From Bacteroidia bacterium (GTDB lineage Bacteria; Bacteroidota; Bacteroidia; SpSt-205): a stretch of DNA of 64,000 nucleotides. Numbering within the stretch: position 1 is the first letter of the stretch; each line of letters opens with the position of its first letter. Made by a program: the position numbers and the translations under genes. The notes under the pieces are model-generated. The model worked only from the letters and a program-made list of their open reading frames with translations. It had not been told where the DNA came from and did not search any database. Below are positions 1 to 8,335 of this stretch, piece by piece. The stretch is from assembly GCA_026414975.1 (NCBI GenBank), contig JAOAHZ010000002.1, positions 62,001-126,000 of the forward strand, written 5' to 3'.

Positions 1-1789
1 TTCCATTAGAGTCTGTTCCATCCCACTGCGGGTTTCCAATGATTTCTTTCACCAAAAGACCCCAACGAGAGTAAATTCTCAATCTACTCCACTCTAAGGG
101 AGGCGCAACAATGATGAAGAGGTCGTTAACGCCGTCTCCATTAGGAGAGAAGGCTGTAGGCACAAATATACCTGAGAATGGCCGCACCCAAATGACCCGA
201 ATGAAGGTATCCAGGCATCCTTCCGAACTGCGAGCGATGAGGACAACCTCGTATACAGTATCCCGAGGGAAACTGTAAGTCAAGAGGGGGGCTTGAGAAA
301 CCAAAGTGCCTCCGATGATCCATTGCCATGCAGCTCCTCCCCGAGAGCTGTCTATGAGAGTAATAGGCTGACCAACCTCGATAGAATCGGAAGGTACCAC
401 CACAAAATAAGCCGTGGGTGCTGGATAGACATACAGAACAAATGGGGAGCTCTCCACTGAGCCGCATGCCTGTAACACCTGAACGAAGTAGGTGCCAGCT
501 TCGCGAACGACCAGCACTGAGTCAGTGGCGCCTATGATTGGAAGCCCGTCTCGGAACCACTGGTAACTCAGCGCAGGAGAAGCTACCAGACGCAGGCTAT
601 CCCCCCAACAAATCCCCTGAGGCGACTCAGGCGAAATACTAACGGAAGGAGCGGGCAACCCCCTCACCTCTACTGAGGCGCTCACGGCAGTGCATCCGAA
701 AGGGTTAGTAGCAGACACGGTATATACTCCGGGAGCATAAATCCACACACTACTCCCTTGAAGGCCATGACTCCATGTGTAGGTCCAGCCTGGAACAGGG
801 TTTTCCACGGCAAGCTCCAGAGAATCGCCAGGACATAGCTCATGAGGTCCCTCAGGAATAATCCGCACGCTGGGCTGCCGAACTGCCAGAGCAAAAGGGG
901 TAGGCGAGAAAACGCTGACCGACTGGGTCATCCAACTAAATCCTCCACTGGAGCTTAAGATACCCCCAACGCTATCCCACTGGGTGCCGCTCCAGTGAGC
1001 GGCTGCATCATAAGGCCCATCTCGAATGGGATCAAACGCTATCTCTAATAAAGCATTGGGCGGACCTGAGATATGGTGGAAGAAGTCAGGATTAATCAGA
1101 CATAGACGAACATCTCGCCTGCTTCGGTCGTAGCCTTCAACCGTAGCATCGGAGGGAGCAAAGCGCCCCGCATACAGTCCATTTCCTAAAGGCGTAATAT
1201 AAATGGGACGATACCGAAGCACTGGCAACGAGTCACCTAATGGGAAAACATAGCGTTCTCCAGCTATACACTCGCGCTCCAAAGCCCCACCCTGAGCTGA
1301 TCTCACAAATCCCGCATTCCGCACAATAGAGTTAGGGGAAGCCTGACGATGGTGAAGCGTTTCTGCGTGCGTATTGAGCATTTGGTTACCTAAATCCAAC
1401 CAATGACGCACATAAGCCGATAGAGCTAAGTTCTTACTGGAGGTTCCCCGAAGCTCCAGCGTGTCAAAATGGATGGGGTCTGTTCCAGTTATCCACTGGT
1501 AGCCTCCCCATAACTGGACTTTACCGGGCGGCACAGGTGCTCCGTTGGGAAAGGCAGGTAGAAACATCACATTGCCCGCTTGATTGTCTAAGGTATCCGT
1601 TATGAAAAAAGCCCCCGATTGATACCAGCGTCCGCCTTGGCGATTAGTTACACTGCCTACGACACTGAGGATAGTGCCTGGCTCCACCCGAATCACCTCC
1701 CCCCAGTTACTTAGAGTCTGAGAGAAGCTCAGTCCAACCAAGAGGAAAGGGATTGAGAGGCTCACCCTATCGCAGAAGCTACAACTCAT
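1..1789 (-). CDS. Large secreted protein with Ig-like/PKD repeats and CHU_C (T9SS type B) C-terminal domain, partial
   Basis: The frame is open from an ATG at 1789 to the left edge, so the last residues are missing. It begins with a signal peptide (hydrophobic SLSIPFLLVGLSF) and about 300 residues I do not recognise. Ig-like repeats follow with the recurring pattern CPGDSL / CWGDSLRL ... G-YTV / G-YFVQV, then a PKD-like stretch. The last visible part is the gliding-motility-associated domain (FVPTAFSPNGDGVND, then RIYSRWG and WDGTDSNG), which in Bacteroidota directs export through T9SS and attachment to the surface. The role is probably a cell-surface or adhesin-like protein; the ligand is unknown. 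The start is set by a TATATTTGC box 7 nt upstream. The gene is divergent from the metalloprotease at 1882. Confidence 0.85.
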   Translation of the reverse strand, partial: MSCSFCDRVSLSIPFLLVGLSFSQTLSNWGEVIRVEPGTILSVVGSVTNRQGGRWYQSGAFFITDTLDNQAGNVMFLPAFPNGAPVPPGKVQLWGGYQWITGTDPIHFDTLELRGTSSKNLALSAYVRHWLDLGNQMLNTHAETLHHRQASPNSIVRNAGFVRSAQGGALERECIAGERYVFPLGDSLPVLRYRPIYITPLGNGLYAGRFAPSDATVEGYDRSRRDVRLCLINPDFFHHISGPPNALLEIAFDPIRDGPYDAAAHWSGTQWDSVGGILSSSGGFSWMTQSVSVFSPTPFALAVRQPSVRIIPEGPHELCPGDSLELAVENPVPGWTYTWSHGLQGSSVWIYAPGVYTVSATNPFGCTAVSASVEVRGLPAPSVSISPESPQGICWGDSLRLVASPALSYQWFRDGLPIIGATDSVLVVREAGTYFVQVLQACGSVESSPFVLYVYPAPTAYFVVVPSDSIEVGQPITLIDSSRGGAAWQWIIGGTLVSQAPLLTYSFPRDTVYEVVLIARSSEGCLDTFIRVIWVRPFSGIFVPTAFSPNGDGVNDLFIIVAPPLEWSRLRIYSRWGLLVKEIIGNPQWDGTDSNG

Positions 1790-1795
1790 GGGTAA

Positions 1796-1804
1796 GCAAA
1801 TATA
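1796..1804 (-). promoter_or_regulatory. -7 box (TATATTTGC) of the CHU_C surface protein gene
   Basis: Perfect TAnnTTTG on the minus strand with 7 nt between TTTG and the ATG at 1789, so the mRNA probably begins at or next to the start codon. It faces a twin box at 1870 on the other strand. Confidence 0.65.
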
Positions 1805-1869
1805 CCACTTAGCTTGATTTGAAGAAGCTATGAGGGAGCTCTGAAGTCGTTTCCAACCAAACACTGTTG

Positions 1870-1878
1870 TATATTTGC
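1870..1878 (+). promoter_or_regulatory. -7 box (TATATTTGC) of the M43 protease gene
   Basis: The same nonamer as at 1796, here on the plus strand, with 4 nt (CCAC) between TTTG and the ATG at 1882. Its position rules out an upstream TTG start at 1867, which would lie before the box. Confidence 0.65.
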
Positions 1879-1881
1879 CAC

Positions 1882-4047
1882 ATGGATTTCCTCATAGCTG
1901 GGGTCATCTGGATGCAAGCCGCCTGGTGTGGCACAGATGACTTTGTTGGACAAGTGGACCCTGACTGGGAATTTCGTCGCCTGCTCTTGGAGGGAGCAGC
2001 CCCCCTCATAGAGAGTCAGCAGCGTACTAACCAACCAAGCTGTACCCCTTCAAGATACATCATACCTGTTGTCTTCCATGTGATCTACTCTAATAGTTCC
2101 GATAGCATCAGTTACCAGCGCATTTGGAATCAGATGCTGCGGGCACATGAGGACTTCAGACGGATACCTGAGACGGCTGGCTTTGCAACGGGGGGCGCTG
2201 ATACGGAGATAGAATTTTCCTTAGCCACTAAAGACCCTAATGGTAATCCCACCACGGGTGTAGTGTATTGGAAATACGATCAGCCCCCTCTCAATTGGAC
2301 CTCACCAGACTTCTGCCGAGAGACCCAAGATTATTCCATGAAGCAAGCGACAGGATGGGACCGCAGTCGATACTTGAATGTATGGATCGTGCCGCGTCTA
2401 TGTACTCGCTCCAGTAGCAGCTCGCCTTGCAATCAGTGTAACATAGTGGCTGGTTATGCATTTTTCCCATTCATATTAGACCCTATATCTTATGGCACGG
2501 TGATTGGCTCTGACTACTTCTGGGGCGGACCTTATTCTCGAGGAATGCGAACCCTTATTCACGAGTTAGGACACAATCTCAACCTTCCTCATACCTTCAA
2601 TAACGGATGCGGCGGTACCAACTGCGGCACTACGGGAGACGGAATTTGTGACACCCCTCCCACCGCTGCAACGAATGGAAACTTCTCCGTGCGGCGGCAA
2701 AACACTTGCACAAATGATAACCCAGATCTCCCAGATAACACGCGCAACTATATGGATTATGTAGTTGACGCAGATATGACTCACTTTACAGTCGGCCAGC
2801 GAGCTCGCTCCTGGGCTGCCATTCAGAGCAGCTCTTCCCGGCTCTCACCGCTGGTACGCAGCATCATACCTCAGCAAACAGGTACAGGGGCTTATGGTCG
2901 TGTCAAAGCCTATTTTAGCGCTTCCCAGCGAGTGGGCTGCCCAGGCGAACCCATTCAGTTCTTTAGCTACAGCATGGGTGCGCCCCACATTTACGAATGG
3001 AGTTTTAGTGGGGGCATCCCTGACAACCCGTCGGCTTCTTGTCCTACAGTAACCTTTCCTGCAGCGGGCACATACGACGTTCAGCTAATCGTGGAAAATC
3101 AAAGCGGTCGCCGAGATACCTTGCTGAAACAAAACTACATTCGCATTCAGGATACTATTTATAACCTTCCTTATATCCAGGATTTTGAAGGTGCTGTCTT
3201 CCCCCCTTTGGATAGCTACATTCAGAATCCAGATGGGGGCCGCACTTGGGATCGGTTCCGAAGCACTTCCTCGCCAAGGGGGGCTTACGGTGCTTCGGCT
3301 ACCTCTATGAGATTAGCCTTTTTCAGCTACAGTTCTTATAGAGAGTCAGATAGTTGGGTAACCCCCTCTCTTGACCTTCGCCCCTATACTGGCTCCTCAC
3401 CTTCCGTGCAGCTCAAGTTCTCTTGGGCTTATGCCTGCTTGAACTTTGAAGGCACAGTGGGAAGCTATAACTCTTATGAGTTGGATTATATAGACTCCTT
3501 GCGAGTCTATGTCTCCACAGATTGCGGCCGCACGTGGGACTTAGTATGGCAGCGCAGCGGACGAGCCCTCTCCACTCATCCAGATGGATGCATCGTTGCT
3601 CGCGGCTCTGTGTCCTCCACTTCACACCAATTCCTTCCTTCAAGCTCCCAGTGGGCTACCGATAGCCTCCTCCTGGATGACTATAAAGGACAAGTGATTC
3701 GTCTCCGCTTTGAGGGTATCTCTGGCTGGGGCAATAACCTGTACTTAGACGATATTGTAGTAGACACTCTGCCATCGCTATCCACTAACCTAAGGCCTCT
3801 CTCGCCAATCATACGAGCATACATCAGCGATGCCACTTTACATTTATCTATCTCAACAGACCTACCGAACTTAGCCCTAAGGCTGTACGACATACAAGGG
3901 CGCGAGATATGGAGGGATAGCCAAGGACCTCTCTCGGCAGGAACCCATCGTATCTCGCTTCCAGATGACCTGAGCCCAGGTATATATCTTCTGCGCTTAG
4001 ACGGGGGGCAATCTACCCTCACCTTGAGATATTGGCACGCGCCGTAG
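1882..4047 (+). CDS. Secreted M43 (pappalysin/cytophagalysin-type) zinc metalloprotease with T9SS type A tail
   Basis: 721 residues. A short signal peptide precedes the protease domain. The domain carries the metzincin zinc motif HELGHNLNLPH (first His near residue 227) and a Met-turn NYMDY, as in M43 peptidases. Cys-rich loops (CGGTNCGTTGDGICDTPP) are typical of the family. A PKD domain follows (GEPIQFFSYS ... YEWSFSGG ... YDVQLIVEN), then a jelly-roll-like region ending in NNLYLDDIVV. The C-terminus matches a T9SS type A sorting domain (LRLYDIQGREIW ... LSPGIYLLRL). Expected outcome is export and surface anchoring or release after tail cleavage. The kinase gene begins almost directly behind its stop. 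Substrate unknown. Confidence 0.9.
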   Translation: MDFLIAGVIWMQAAWCGTDDFVGQVDPDWEFRRLLLEGAAPLIESQQRTNQPSCTPSRYIIPVVFHVIYSNSSDSISYQRIWNQMLRAHEDFRRIPETAGFATGGADTEIEFSLATKDPNGNPTTGVVYWKYDQPPLNWTSPDFCRETQDYSMKQATGWDRSRYLNVWIVPRLCTRSSSSSPCNQCNIVAGYAFFPFILDPISYGTVIGSDYFWGGPYSRGMRTLIHELGHNLNLPHTFNNGCGGTNCGTTGDGICDTPPTAATNGNFSVRRQNTCTNDNPDLPDNTRNYMDYVVDADMTHFTVGQRARSWAAIQSSSSRLSPLVRSIIPQQTGTGAYGRVKAYFSASQRVGCPGEPIQFFSYSMGAPHIYEWSFSGGIPDNPSASCPTVTFPAAGTYDVQLIVENQSGRRDTLLKQNYIRIQDTIYNLPYIQDFEGAVFPPLDSYIQNPDGGRTWDRFRSTSSPRGAYGASATSMRLAFFSYSSYRESDSWVTPSLDLRPYTGSSPSVQLKFSWAYACLNFEGTVGSYNSYELDYIDSLRVYVSTDCGRTWDLVWQRSGRALSTHPDGCIVARGSVSSTSHQFLPSSSQWATDSLLLDDYKGQVIRLRFEGISGWGNNLYLDDIVVDTLPSLSTNLRPLSPIIRAYISDATLHLSISTDLPNLALRLYDIQGREIWRDSQGPLSAGTHRISLPDDLSPGIYLLRLDGGQSTLTLRYWHAP

Positions 4048-4069
4048 ATTGACGGAAGCTGAGGCTGAG

Positions 4070-5989
4070 ATGAAGTTTAAAGCCATACGGGTAGCTAATG
4101 CACCTGGCCCAGGAGAACAGCTACCTCAACTTCCCCCTCGCCCTGCTCCCTACACAGTCTACCTTTTGCCTAAGTCCCATCCTAAGCTCTCTGAACCTTT
4201 TCCTACCCTCAGGTACGATCCCCGAAAAGCCACCCGGTTCCCTGAGCGCTATTACGCCCCCGAGACCCTCCACCCAGCTCAAATAGGACTCGCTTGGTAT
4301 TTCTACAAGTACAGGCGATATCGGCGCTTACGGTGGCGCATAGCTCTCTTGCAGCGGGCCCCCTCCATCTATTACTTCGCTTTTGACAGAGCGGGTCGAT
4401 TGATAGACTACAATCCTGCCTTCAAAGAAGCCCTTCGCTCGCTCGGACGTCCCGACCCCATCATAGGACAACCTGCGCCAGACATAGTCTTACCTGAGAA
4501 TAGAGATGTCTTTGACTCAGACCTTCAGACCGTTTTAGAAGGGCATGCTATTCAACTACAGCGAGTCATAGGTTCTCGTCATGCTGAGGTTTATATAACC
4601 CCTCTCTCTAAACGAGGGGACGCATTTGCGTATTATGCCTTAGACACTACCATCTACAGGCAGCTCTTAGAAGCAGCTATGATGCAACAGAATCTGCATG
4701 AAGCTATCCTCCAACACTTGCGAGATGGGGTGATTCTCTTGGATGCTGATCAAAAAATACTTTATGCCAATGCTGCAGCCGAGCGCATTTTAGGTGAAGA
4801 AGCCGTTGTGCTTGTCGGCACCCCCTGCCCAATACCTCTGCAAGAAGCAATCTCTATCTACCGCAATCAGCCCATTTCAACCAACTCCATACCTGTGGGG
4901 GACGAACGGACCCTCTTAATCGTGCGAGACCTATCGGAGCTATGGGAAGCAGAGAAGCGACATAATTTACTTAGAAAAGCTATCGAGGAAGCCCCCTTCG
5001 GAGTTTTGATCTTGTCTTATACCCCAGAGCAGTGTAAGGCTATTTACTACAATCAAACCTTCAAAGATTGGCTTATACCCGATGGAGATAGTCTTCCTGC
5101 AGCTCTACGTCACCATGTAAGCTCCCAAGAATGGAAATCACTCCTACGACACCTAAGAGAAAGACAAACTTTTCAGGTTTTGCTTCGAAACAATCATAAA
5201 AGTAAGAACTGGACTCACCTATTGGCTGTGTTCTTCCCTATTGACTTGACTCTTCCAGATGGAGAGACAGAGCTCTACTGGGCGGTGGTTTTTCAGAATC
5301 AAAGTGAAACCTACCGAGCTGCTCAGCGCCAGCGCCGACTTGAGCGACATCAGCATCAACTGATTTTAGAGGCGCAGGAAAAAGAGAGACAATACTTGGC
5401 AGAGGAACTGCATGACAACCTTGGGATGCTTTTGAGCGTCCTAAAAATGGAGCTTTCTACCCTCATGCAAGATATACCTCCTTCATCCCCCTTGCGTATC
5501 CGACTCCAAACCCTTAGCACACGATTAGATGAAGTTATTCAGCATGTGCGACTCACGAGCCATCAGCTGATGCCTCCCTTAGTGGAGCACTTTGGACTGA
5601 TCCCGTCTTTAGAAGGCCTGCTGCGAAGGCTACGAGTTACGAATGGCTTAATAACGCACCTCAAAGTAAGCGGGGAAGAAGTTAACCTACCCCTTATCAA
5701 AAGGCTTCAGATATACCGAATCCTTCAAGAGCTGATTACGAATACCCTGCGACACGCTCGAGCTCAAAACCTACACATACACCTAACCTACCAGAAGCGC
5801 CGGCTTATCTTGGAAGTATGGGATGATGGCCGTGGATACGATCCAGCCACGACACAACGAGACGGCATCGGTTTGCGCAACATCGTAGGACGCCTCCAGG
5901 TACTGCGAGCTCATTGGGAAAATCTCTCCGCACCTGGACAAGGGGCTCATTACCGAATAGAAGTTCCTCTCCCCCGTAGAAAGTCTTAA
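4070..5989 (+). CDS. Cytosolic PAS-domain sensor histidine kinase (NarL-type, HisKA_3)
   Basis: 639 residues from the ATG at 4070; a TTG at 4049 would add seven residues and start 1 nt after the protease stop. No transmembrane segment is visible, so it should sense a cytoplasmic signal. About 100 N-terminal residues of unknown type are followed by two or three PAS-like domains (around 110-220, 235-330, 335-430; for example DGVILLDADQKILYANAAAERILG). The dimerisation helix contains ELHDNLG, with the phospho-acceptor His near residue 448. The ATPase has an N-box-like ELITNTLRHA and a G-box DDGRGYD. It pairs with the regulator that starts 12 nt later. A link with the upstream protease is suggested only by proximity. 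Confidence 0.92.
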   Translation: MKFKAIRVANAPGPGEQLPQLPPRPAPYTVYLLPKSHPKLSEPFPTLRYDPRKATRFPERYYAPETLHPAQIGLAWYFYKYRRYRRLRWRIALLQRAPSIYYFAFDRAGRLIDYNPAFKEALRSLGRPDPIIGQPAPDIVLPENRDVFDSDLQTVLEGHAIQLQRVIGSRHAEVYITPLSKRGDAFAYYALDTTIYRQLLEAAMMQQNLHEAILQHLRDGVILLDADQKILYANAAAERILGEEAVVLVGTPCPIPLQEAISIYRNQPISTNSIPVGDERTLLIVRDLSELWEAEKRHNLLRKAIEEAPFGVLILSYTPEQCKAIYYNQTFKDWLIPDGDSLPAALRHHVSSQEWKSLLRHLRERQTFQVLLRNNHKSKNWTHLLAVFFPIDLTLPDGETELYWAVVFQNQSETYRAAQRQRRLERHQHQLILEAQEKERQYLAEELHDNLGMLLSVLKMELSTLMQDIPPSSPLRIRLQTLSTRLDEVIQHVRLTSHQLMPPLVEHFGLIPSLEGLLRRLRVTNGLITHLKVSGEEVNLPLIKRLQIYRILQELITNTLRHARAQNLHIHLTYQKRRLILEVWDDGRGYDPATTQRDGIGLRNIVGRLQVLRAHWENLSAPGQGAHYRIEVPLPRRKS

Positions 5990-5995
5990 GTTTGC
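5987..5995 (+). promoter_or_regulatory. -7 box (TAAGTTTGC) overlapping the kinase stop codon
   Basis: The TAA stop of the histidine kinase is also the TA start of a TAnnTTTG box placed 7 nt before the ATG at 6002. The regulator can therefore be expressed independently of its kinase. Confidence 0.55.
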
Positions 5996-6001
5996 GCCTT
6001 G

Positions 6002-6688
6002 ATGAGTTCTCAGCCCGTCAACCTTTTCGTCGTAGATGACCACCCGCTAATAACCCAAGGAATAGCGGGTCTTTTCTCAGGAATTCCTGACATTTCTATC
6101 TCAGCGGTAGCCCACAGCCTGGCGGAGGCTAAGGCGATTCTGCGCGAAAAGGGGAACTCCTTACAGGTAGCCCTTGTAGATATTCGGATGCAGGATGGAA
6201 TGGGCATGGACCTCGTGCGATACATGACCCGCCATTATCCACACATCAAAGCCATAGCTCTTACCATGTATGATACCGAAGACTACCTCCGAGCAATGAT
6301 TCAAGCCGGCGCTTTGGGGTATGTCCTGAAGAATACCTCTCGGGAAGAGCTTTTAGAAGCTATACGGACTGTCTTAGCAGGACACTACTACTTCTCTCAA
6401 GCAACTCAAGATGTCATAGGGCAGTACATCTTGAGGCAGCAAGAACGGCCAGCCGGTCGCTCTCGTTCAGGCTCTTCGGAAGGCATTCATCTCACCCCAC
6501 GAGAAAGAGAAATCTTGGAACTCATCGCCCAAGAGATGACGAACGTCCAAATCGCTGAGAAGTTAGGGTTATCCCCCCGAACTGTCCATACTCACCGCCG
6601 AAGCCTTATGCAAAAGTTAGGCGTGAAAAACTCTGCCGGCCTCGTTCGATACGCTATAGAGATAGGGATTGTCCCTTCTCGTTCCTAA
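6002..6688 (+). CDS. NarL/FixJ-family response regulator
   Basis: 228 residues. The receiver domain (about 6-125) has the acidic pair VVDDHP, the phospho-acceptor Asp near residue 60 (ALVDIRMQDG), the T/S position (ALTMYD) and the Lys in YVLKNTS. The output domain is a LuxR-type helix-turn-helix (LTPREREILELIAQ ... NVQIAEKLGLSPRTVHTHR). It is the obvious partner of the preceding kinase. The start could be the TTG at 5999 just before the ATG; the ATG is preferred. Targets are not known. The protease and the CHU_C protein next door are candidates by position only. Confidence 0.93.
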   Translation: MSSQPVNLFVVDDHPLITQGIAGLFSGIPDISISAVAHSLAEAKAILREKGNSLQVALVDIRMQDGMGMDLVRYMTRHYPHIKAIALTMYDTEDYLRAMIQAGALGYVLKNTSREELLEAIRTVLAGHYYFSQATQDVIGQYILRQQERPAGRSRSGSSEGIHLTPREREILELIAQEMTNVQIAEKLGLSPRTVHTHRRSLMQKLGVKNSAGLVRYAIEIGIVPSRS

Positions 6689-6740
6689 GCTCTCGCCTTG
6701 CCCCCTTGCTAAATCCAGCGTAGTGGAACTCTAACCTCAG

Positions 6741-7499
6741 ATGCACATAGATGTTCTAACGGCTACACCTGAGATATTACACTCTCCTCTTCAGAGTTCC
6801 ATACTACGCCGAGCCCAGGCAAAAGGCATTCTCTATGTCAAGGTGCACAATCTCCATGATTTCTCCCCTACAGGACGCATAGATGATTACCCCTATGGAG
6901 GAGGAGCTGGCATGGTTATCCGGGTAGATATCGTGGTGAAAGCTATGCGTTACCTTCAAAGTCAAGGGACTTATGACGAGATTATCTACCTTACACCAGA
7001 TGGGGAGCCCTTGACTCAATCAACCTTGAATAGACTATCTCTTTGTCGTCGGATTCTCTTGATAGCTGGACACTACAAGGGCATAGACGATCGCATACGA
7101 CACTATGTATCCAAAGAAATCTCCATCGGCGATTATGTACTCACAGGAGGGGAGTTACCTGCCCTTGTATTGATAGACGGTATTGCGAGACTACTGCCAG
7201 GCGTATTATCTGATGAATGCTCTGCTTTGGAAGACTCTTTTCAAGATGGCCTATTAGCCCCCCCTGTGTATACCCGACCCGCAGAGTTTGAGGGTCATAA
7301 AGTACCTGAGGTCCTACTCAGCGGTAATCATGAAGCTGTTCGTCAATGGAAACAAACGATGGCGTGGCAGCGAACTATAGAACGCCGCCCACAGCTCATT
7401 CGCGAGGAAGAGCGACCTCCTCTCCCCAAGCTCGACGCAAAAGAAACAACTCCGCCAGATAAAACCGAGCCAGCTTCTCCGGCGGAAGGCACTTCTTGA
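6741..7499 (+). CDS. trmD: tRNA (guanine-37-N1)-methyltransferase TrmD
   Basis: 252 residues. It transfers methyl from S-adenosylmethionine to G37 of tRNAs, which prevents +1 frameshifting. Family hallmarks are DDYPYGGGAGMV near the N-terminus, the knotted SAM site GHYKGIDDR and IGDYVLTGGELPAL, and the linker to the small tRNA-binding C-terminal domain (HEAVRQWKQ). The last 30 or so residues form a Pro/Glu/Thr-rich tail (LPKLDAKETTPPDK...) beyond the usual end of the family. That tail is encoded where the gene runs through the 3' end of the convergent gene at 7396-7830, so it probably arose by loss of an earlier stop. Confidence 0.96.
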   Translation: MHIDVLTATPEILHSPLQSSILRRAQAKGILYVKVHNLHDFSPTGRIDDYPYGGGAGMVIRVDIVVKAMRYLQSQGTYDEIIYLTPDGEPLTQSTLNRLSLCRRILLIAGHYKGIDDRIRHYVSKEISIGDYVLTGGELPALVLIDGIARLLPGVLSDECSALEDSFQDGLLAPPVYTRPAEFEGHKVPEVLLSGNHEAVRQWKQTMAWQRTIERRPQLIREEERPPLPKLDAKETTPPDKTEPASPAEGTS

Positions 7500-7830
7500 A
7501 CCTGTCGTGAAAGCTCTGACGAATCTCCGCTTCCCGTCTCCAGAGACCCAGATAAATCAAACTCACACTATCCGCATAAGCCTCGGCAGACAGAACGGGT
7601 TGCTTTTCTCGGAGCCGTTTGAGCTGTTCTCGGGCGATTGAACGCACCTTCTGCAGTTCCGCTTCCCGGGCGTTATACAGAGGCCAGAAAGTCTGGGCTT
7701 CCTCTGGCATGAGCTGCATTTCGTTTGAGAGATAAGCTATTCTCATACTCTGGAGTCGCTCACGCACCCTATGAGGCGACTGAGCCAGAAGTAAGGATAA
7801 AAGCAATATCGCCCACCCCTTTCGCCTCAT
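7396..7830 (-). CDS. Small periplasmic Spy/CpxP-like helical protein
   Basis: 144 residues from the ATG at 7830. An N-terminal signal peptide (GWAILLLSLLLAQS) is followed by an all-helical, charged sequence. The stretch LSNEMQLMPEEAQTFWPLY resembles the LTxxQ-type repeats of Spy/CpxP periplasmic chaperones, which in Bacteroidota often sit near ECF sigma genes. Its start overlaps the stop of the 65-residue membrane protein by ATGA, so the two are probably translationally coupled. The last 104 bp overlap the 3' end of trmD on the opposite strand. Function is inferred from general resemblance only. Confidence 0.7.
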   Translation of the reverse strand: MRRKGWAILLLSLLLAQSPHRVRERLQSMRIAYLSNEMQLMPEEAQTFWPLYNAREAELQKVRSIAREQLKRLREKQPVLSAEAYADSVSLIYLGLWRREAEIRQSFHDRFKKCLPPEKLARFYLAELFLLRRAWGEEVALPRE

Positions 7831-8024
7831 AAGTCTATGGGGTAAAAGTGAGACTCCTCGGCTAATAACTCTACGTCCAAGTACCTCTCTTCCGAAGGAA
7901 CGGAGAAAGTCAGAATTGAGCCTAACCAAATAAATATCCAAAGGCCCCCGACAATCAGAACCCAGCGTAAGCTACGCTTAGTCTCGTATCGTCTGAGACG
8001 AAGCATGAGGTCGCTTACACTCAT
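7827..8024 (-). CDS. Small single-pass membrane protein
   Basis: 65 residues: a basic N-terminus (MLRLRRYETKRSLR), one transmembrane helix (WVLIVGGLWIFIWLGSILTF), then an acidic tail facing the other side. The stop overlaps the start of the Spy-like gene (ATGA), which is the main reason to trust this short gene. A start at a second in-frame ATG six codons later is possible. I recognise no family. It could be a membrane partner of the Spy-like protein in an envelope-stress pair. Confidence 0.6.
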   Translation of the reverse strand: MSVSDLMLRLRRYETKRSLRWVLIVGGLWIFIWLGSILTFSVPSEERYLDVELLAEESHFYPIDL

Positions 8025-8054
8025 CCTGAATGATAGGATTCACTTACAACCATT

Positions 8055-8082
8055 GGGGTTTAAGGGGAGGGTGGTGATGGGG
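8055..8082 (+). other. G-quadruplex motif
   Basis: Four G-runs (4, 4, 3 and 4 G) with loops of 5, 1 and 7 nt fit the usual four-run rule. It lies about 30 bp upstream of the small membrane protein gene, on the strand opposite to that gene's sense strand. Confidence 0.5.
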
Positions 8083-8194
8083 TGTGAAGGCATAGATTGC
8101 CCAAAAAGATTCGAGGGTTTTTTTTGAGGTTTTTAGGTTTCAAGACACAACGGCGCCGTGGAGACAAGCGGCTTCCCAGCGATTAGGTTTTCAG

Positions 8195-8224
8195 GGTGGG
8201 TGGGGCGCCGGTGCTCCACCCACC
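8195..8224. repeat. Strong hairpin, 12-bp stem
   Basis: GGTGGGTGGGGC at 8195-8206 pairs with GCTCCACCCACC at 8213-8224 with one G-U in RNA and a 6-nt loop. TTAGGT/ACCTAA extend it outward past a bulge. No T-run follows it in the murB direction, so it is not an ordinary terminator. Confidence 0.6.
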
Positions 8225-8251
8225 ACCTAAACAAGACAGCTCACCTCCGAG

Positions 8252-8267
8252 CCCTCCCACCCCACCC
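8252..8267 (-). other. G-quadruplex motif with single-nucleotide loops
   Basis: On the minus strand this reads GGGTGGGGTGGGAGGG: four G-runs with 1-nt loops, the most stable class. It lies about 70 nt behind the murB stop, on the sense strand of murB and of the genes further downstream. Confidence 0.55.
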
Positions 8268-8335
8268 AAACTCATCGCTGAAACCCCTCTCTGACCTAAA
8301 CCCACAAAATGACAGATGTGCTCAGTCCAGGGGTC

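Larger units (their letters stand above)
8025..8335. other. Structured G-rich intergenic region, no gene recognised
   Basis: This is the 311-nt gap between the 3' end of murB and the start of the 65-residue protein. Nested inverted repeats span 8132-8300: TTTAGG 8132-8137 with CCTAAA 8295-8300; GGTTTCA 8136-8142 with TGAAACC 8279-8285; CAGCGAT 8177-8183 with ATCGCTG 8274-8280; TTAGGT 8183-8188 with ACCTAA 8225-8230; and a 12-bp hairpin 8195-8224. A G-quadruplex motif lies on each strand. Frames through it look non-coding. A structured RNA or leader is possible but matches no family I can name. Confidence 0.5.

Noticed and set aside
8131-8304. Telomere-like TTTAGG/CCTAAA repeats
   Set aside because: Only two copies of each orientation, irregularly spaced; better explained as arms of the nested inverted repeats.
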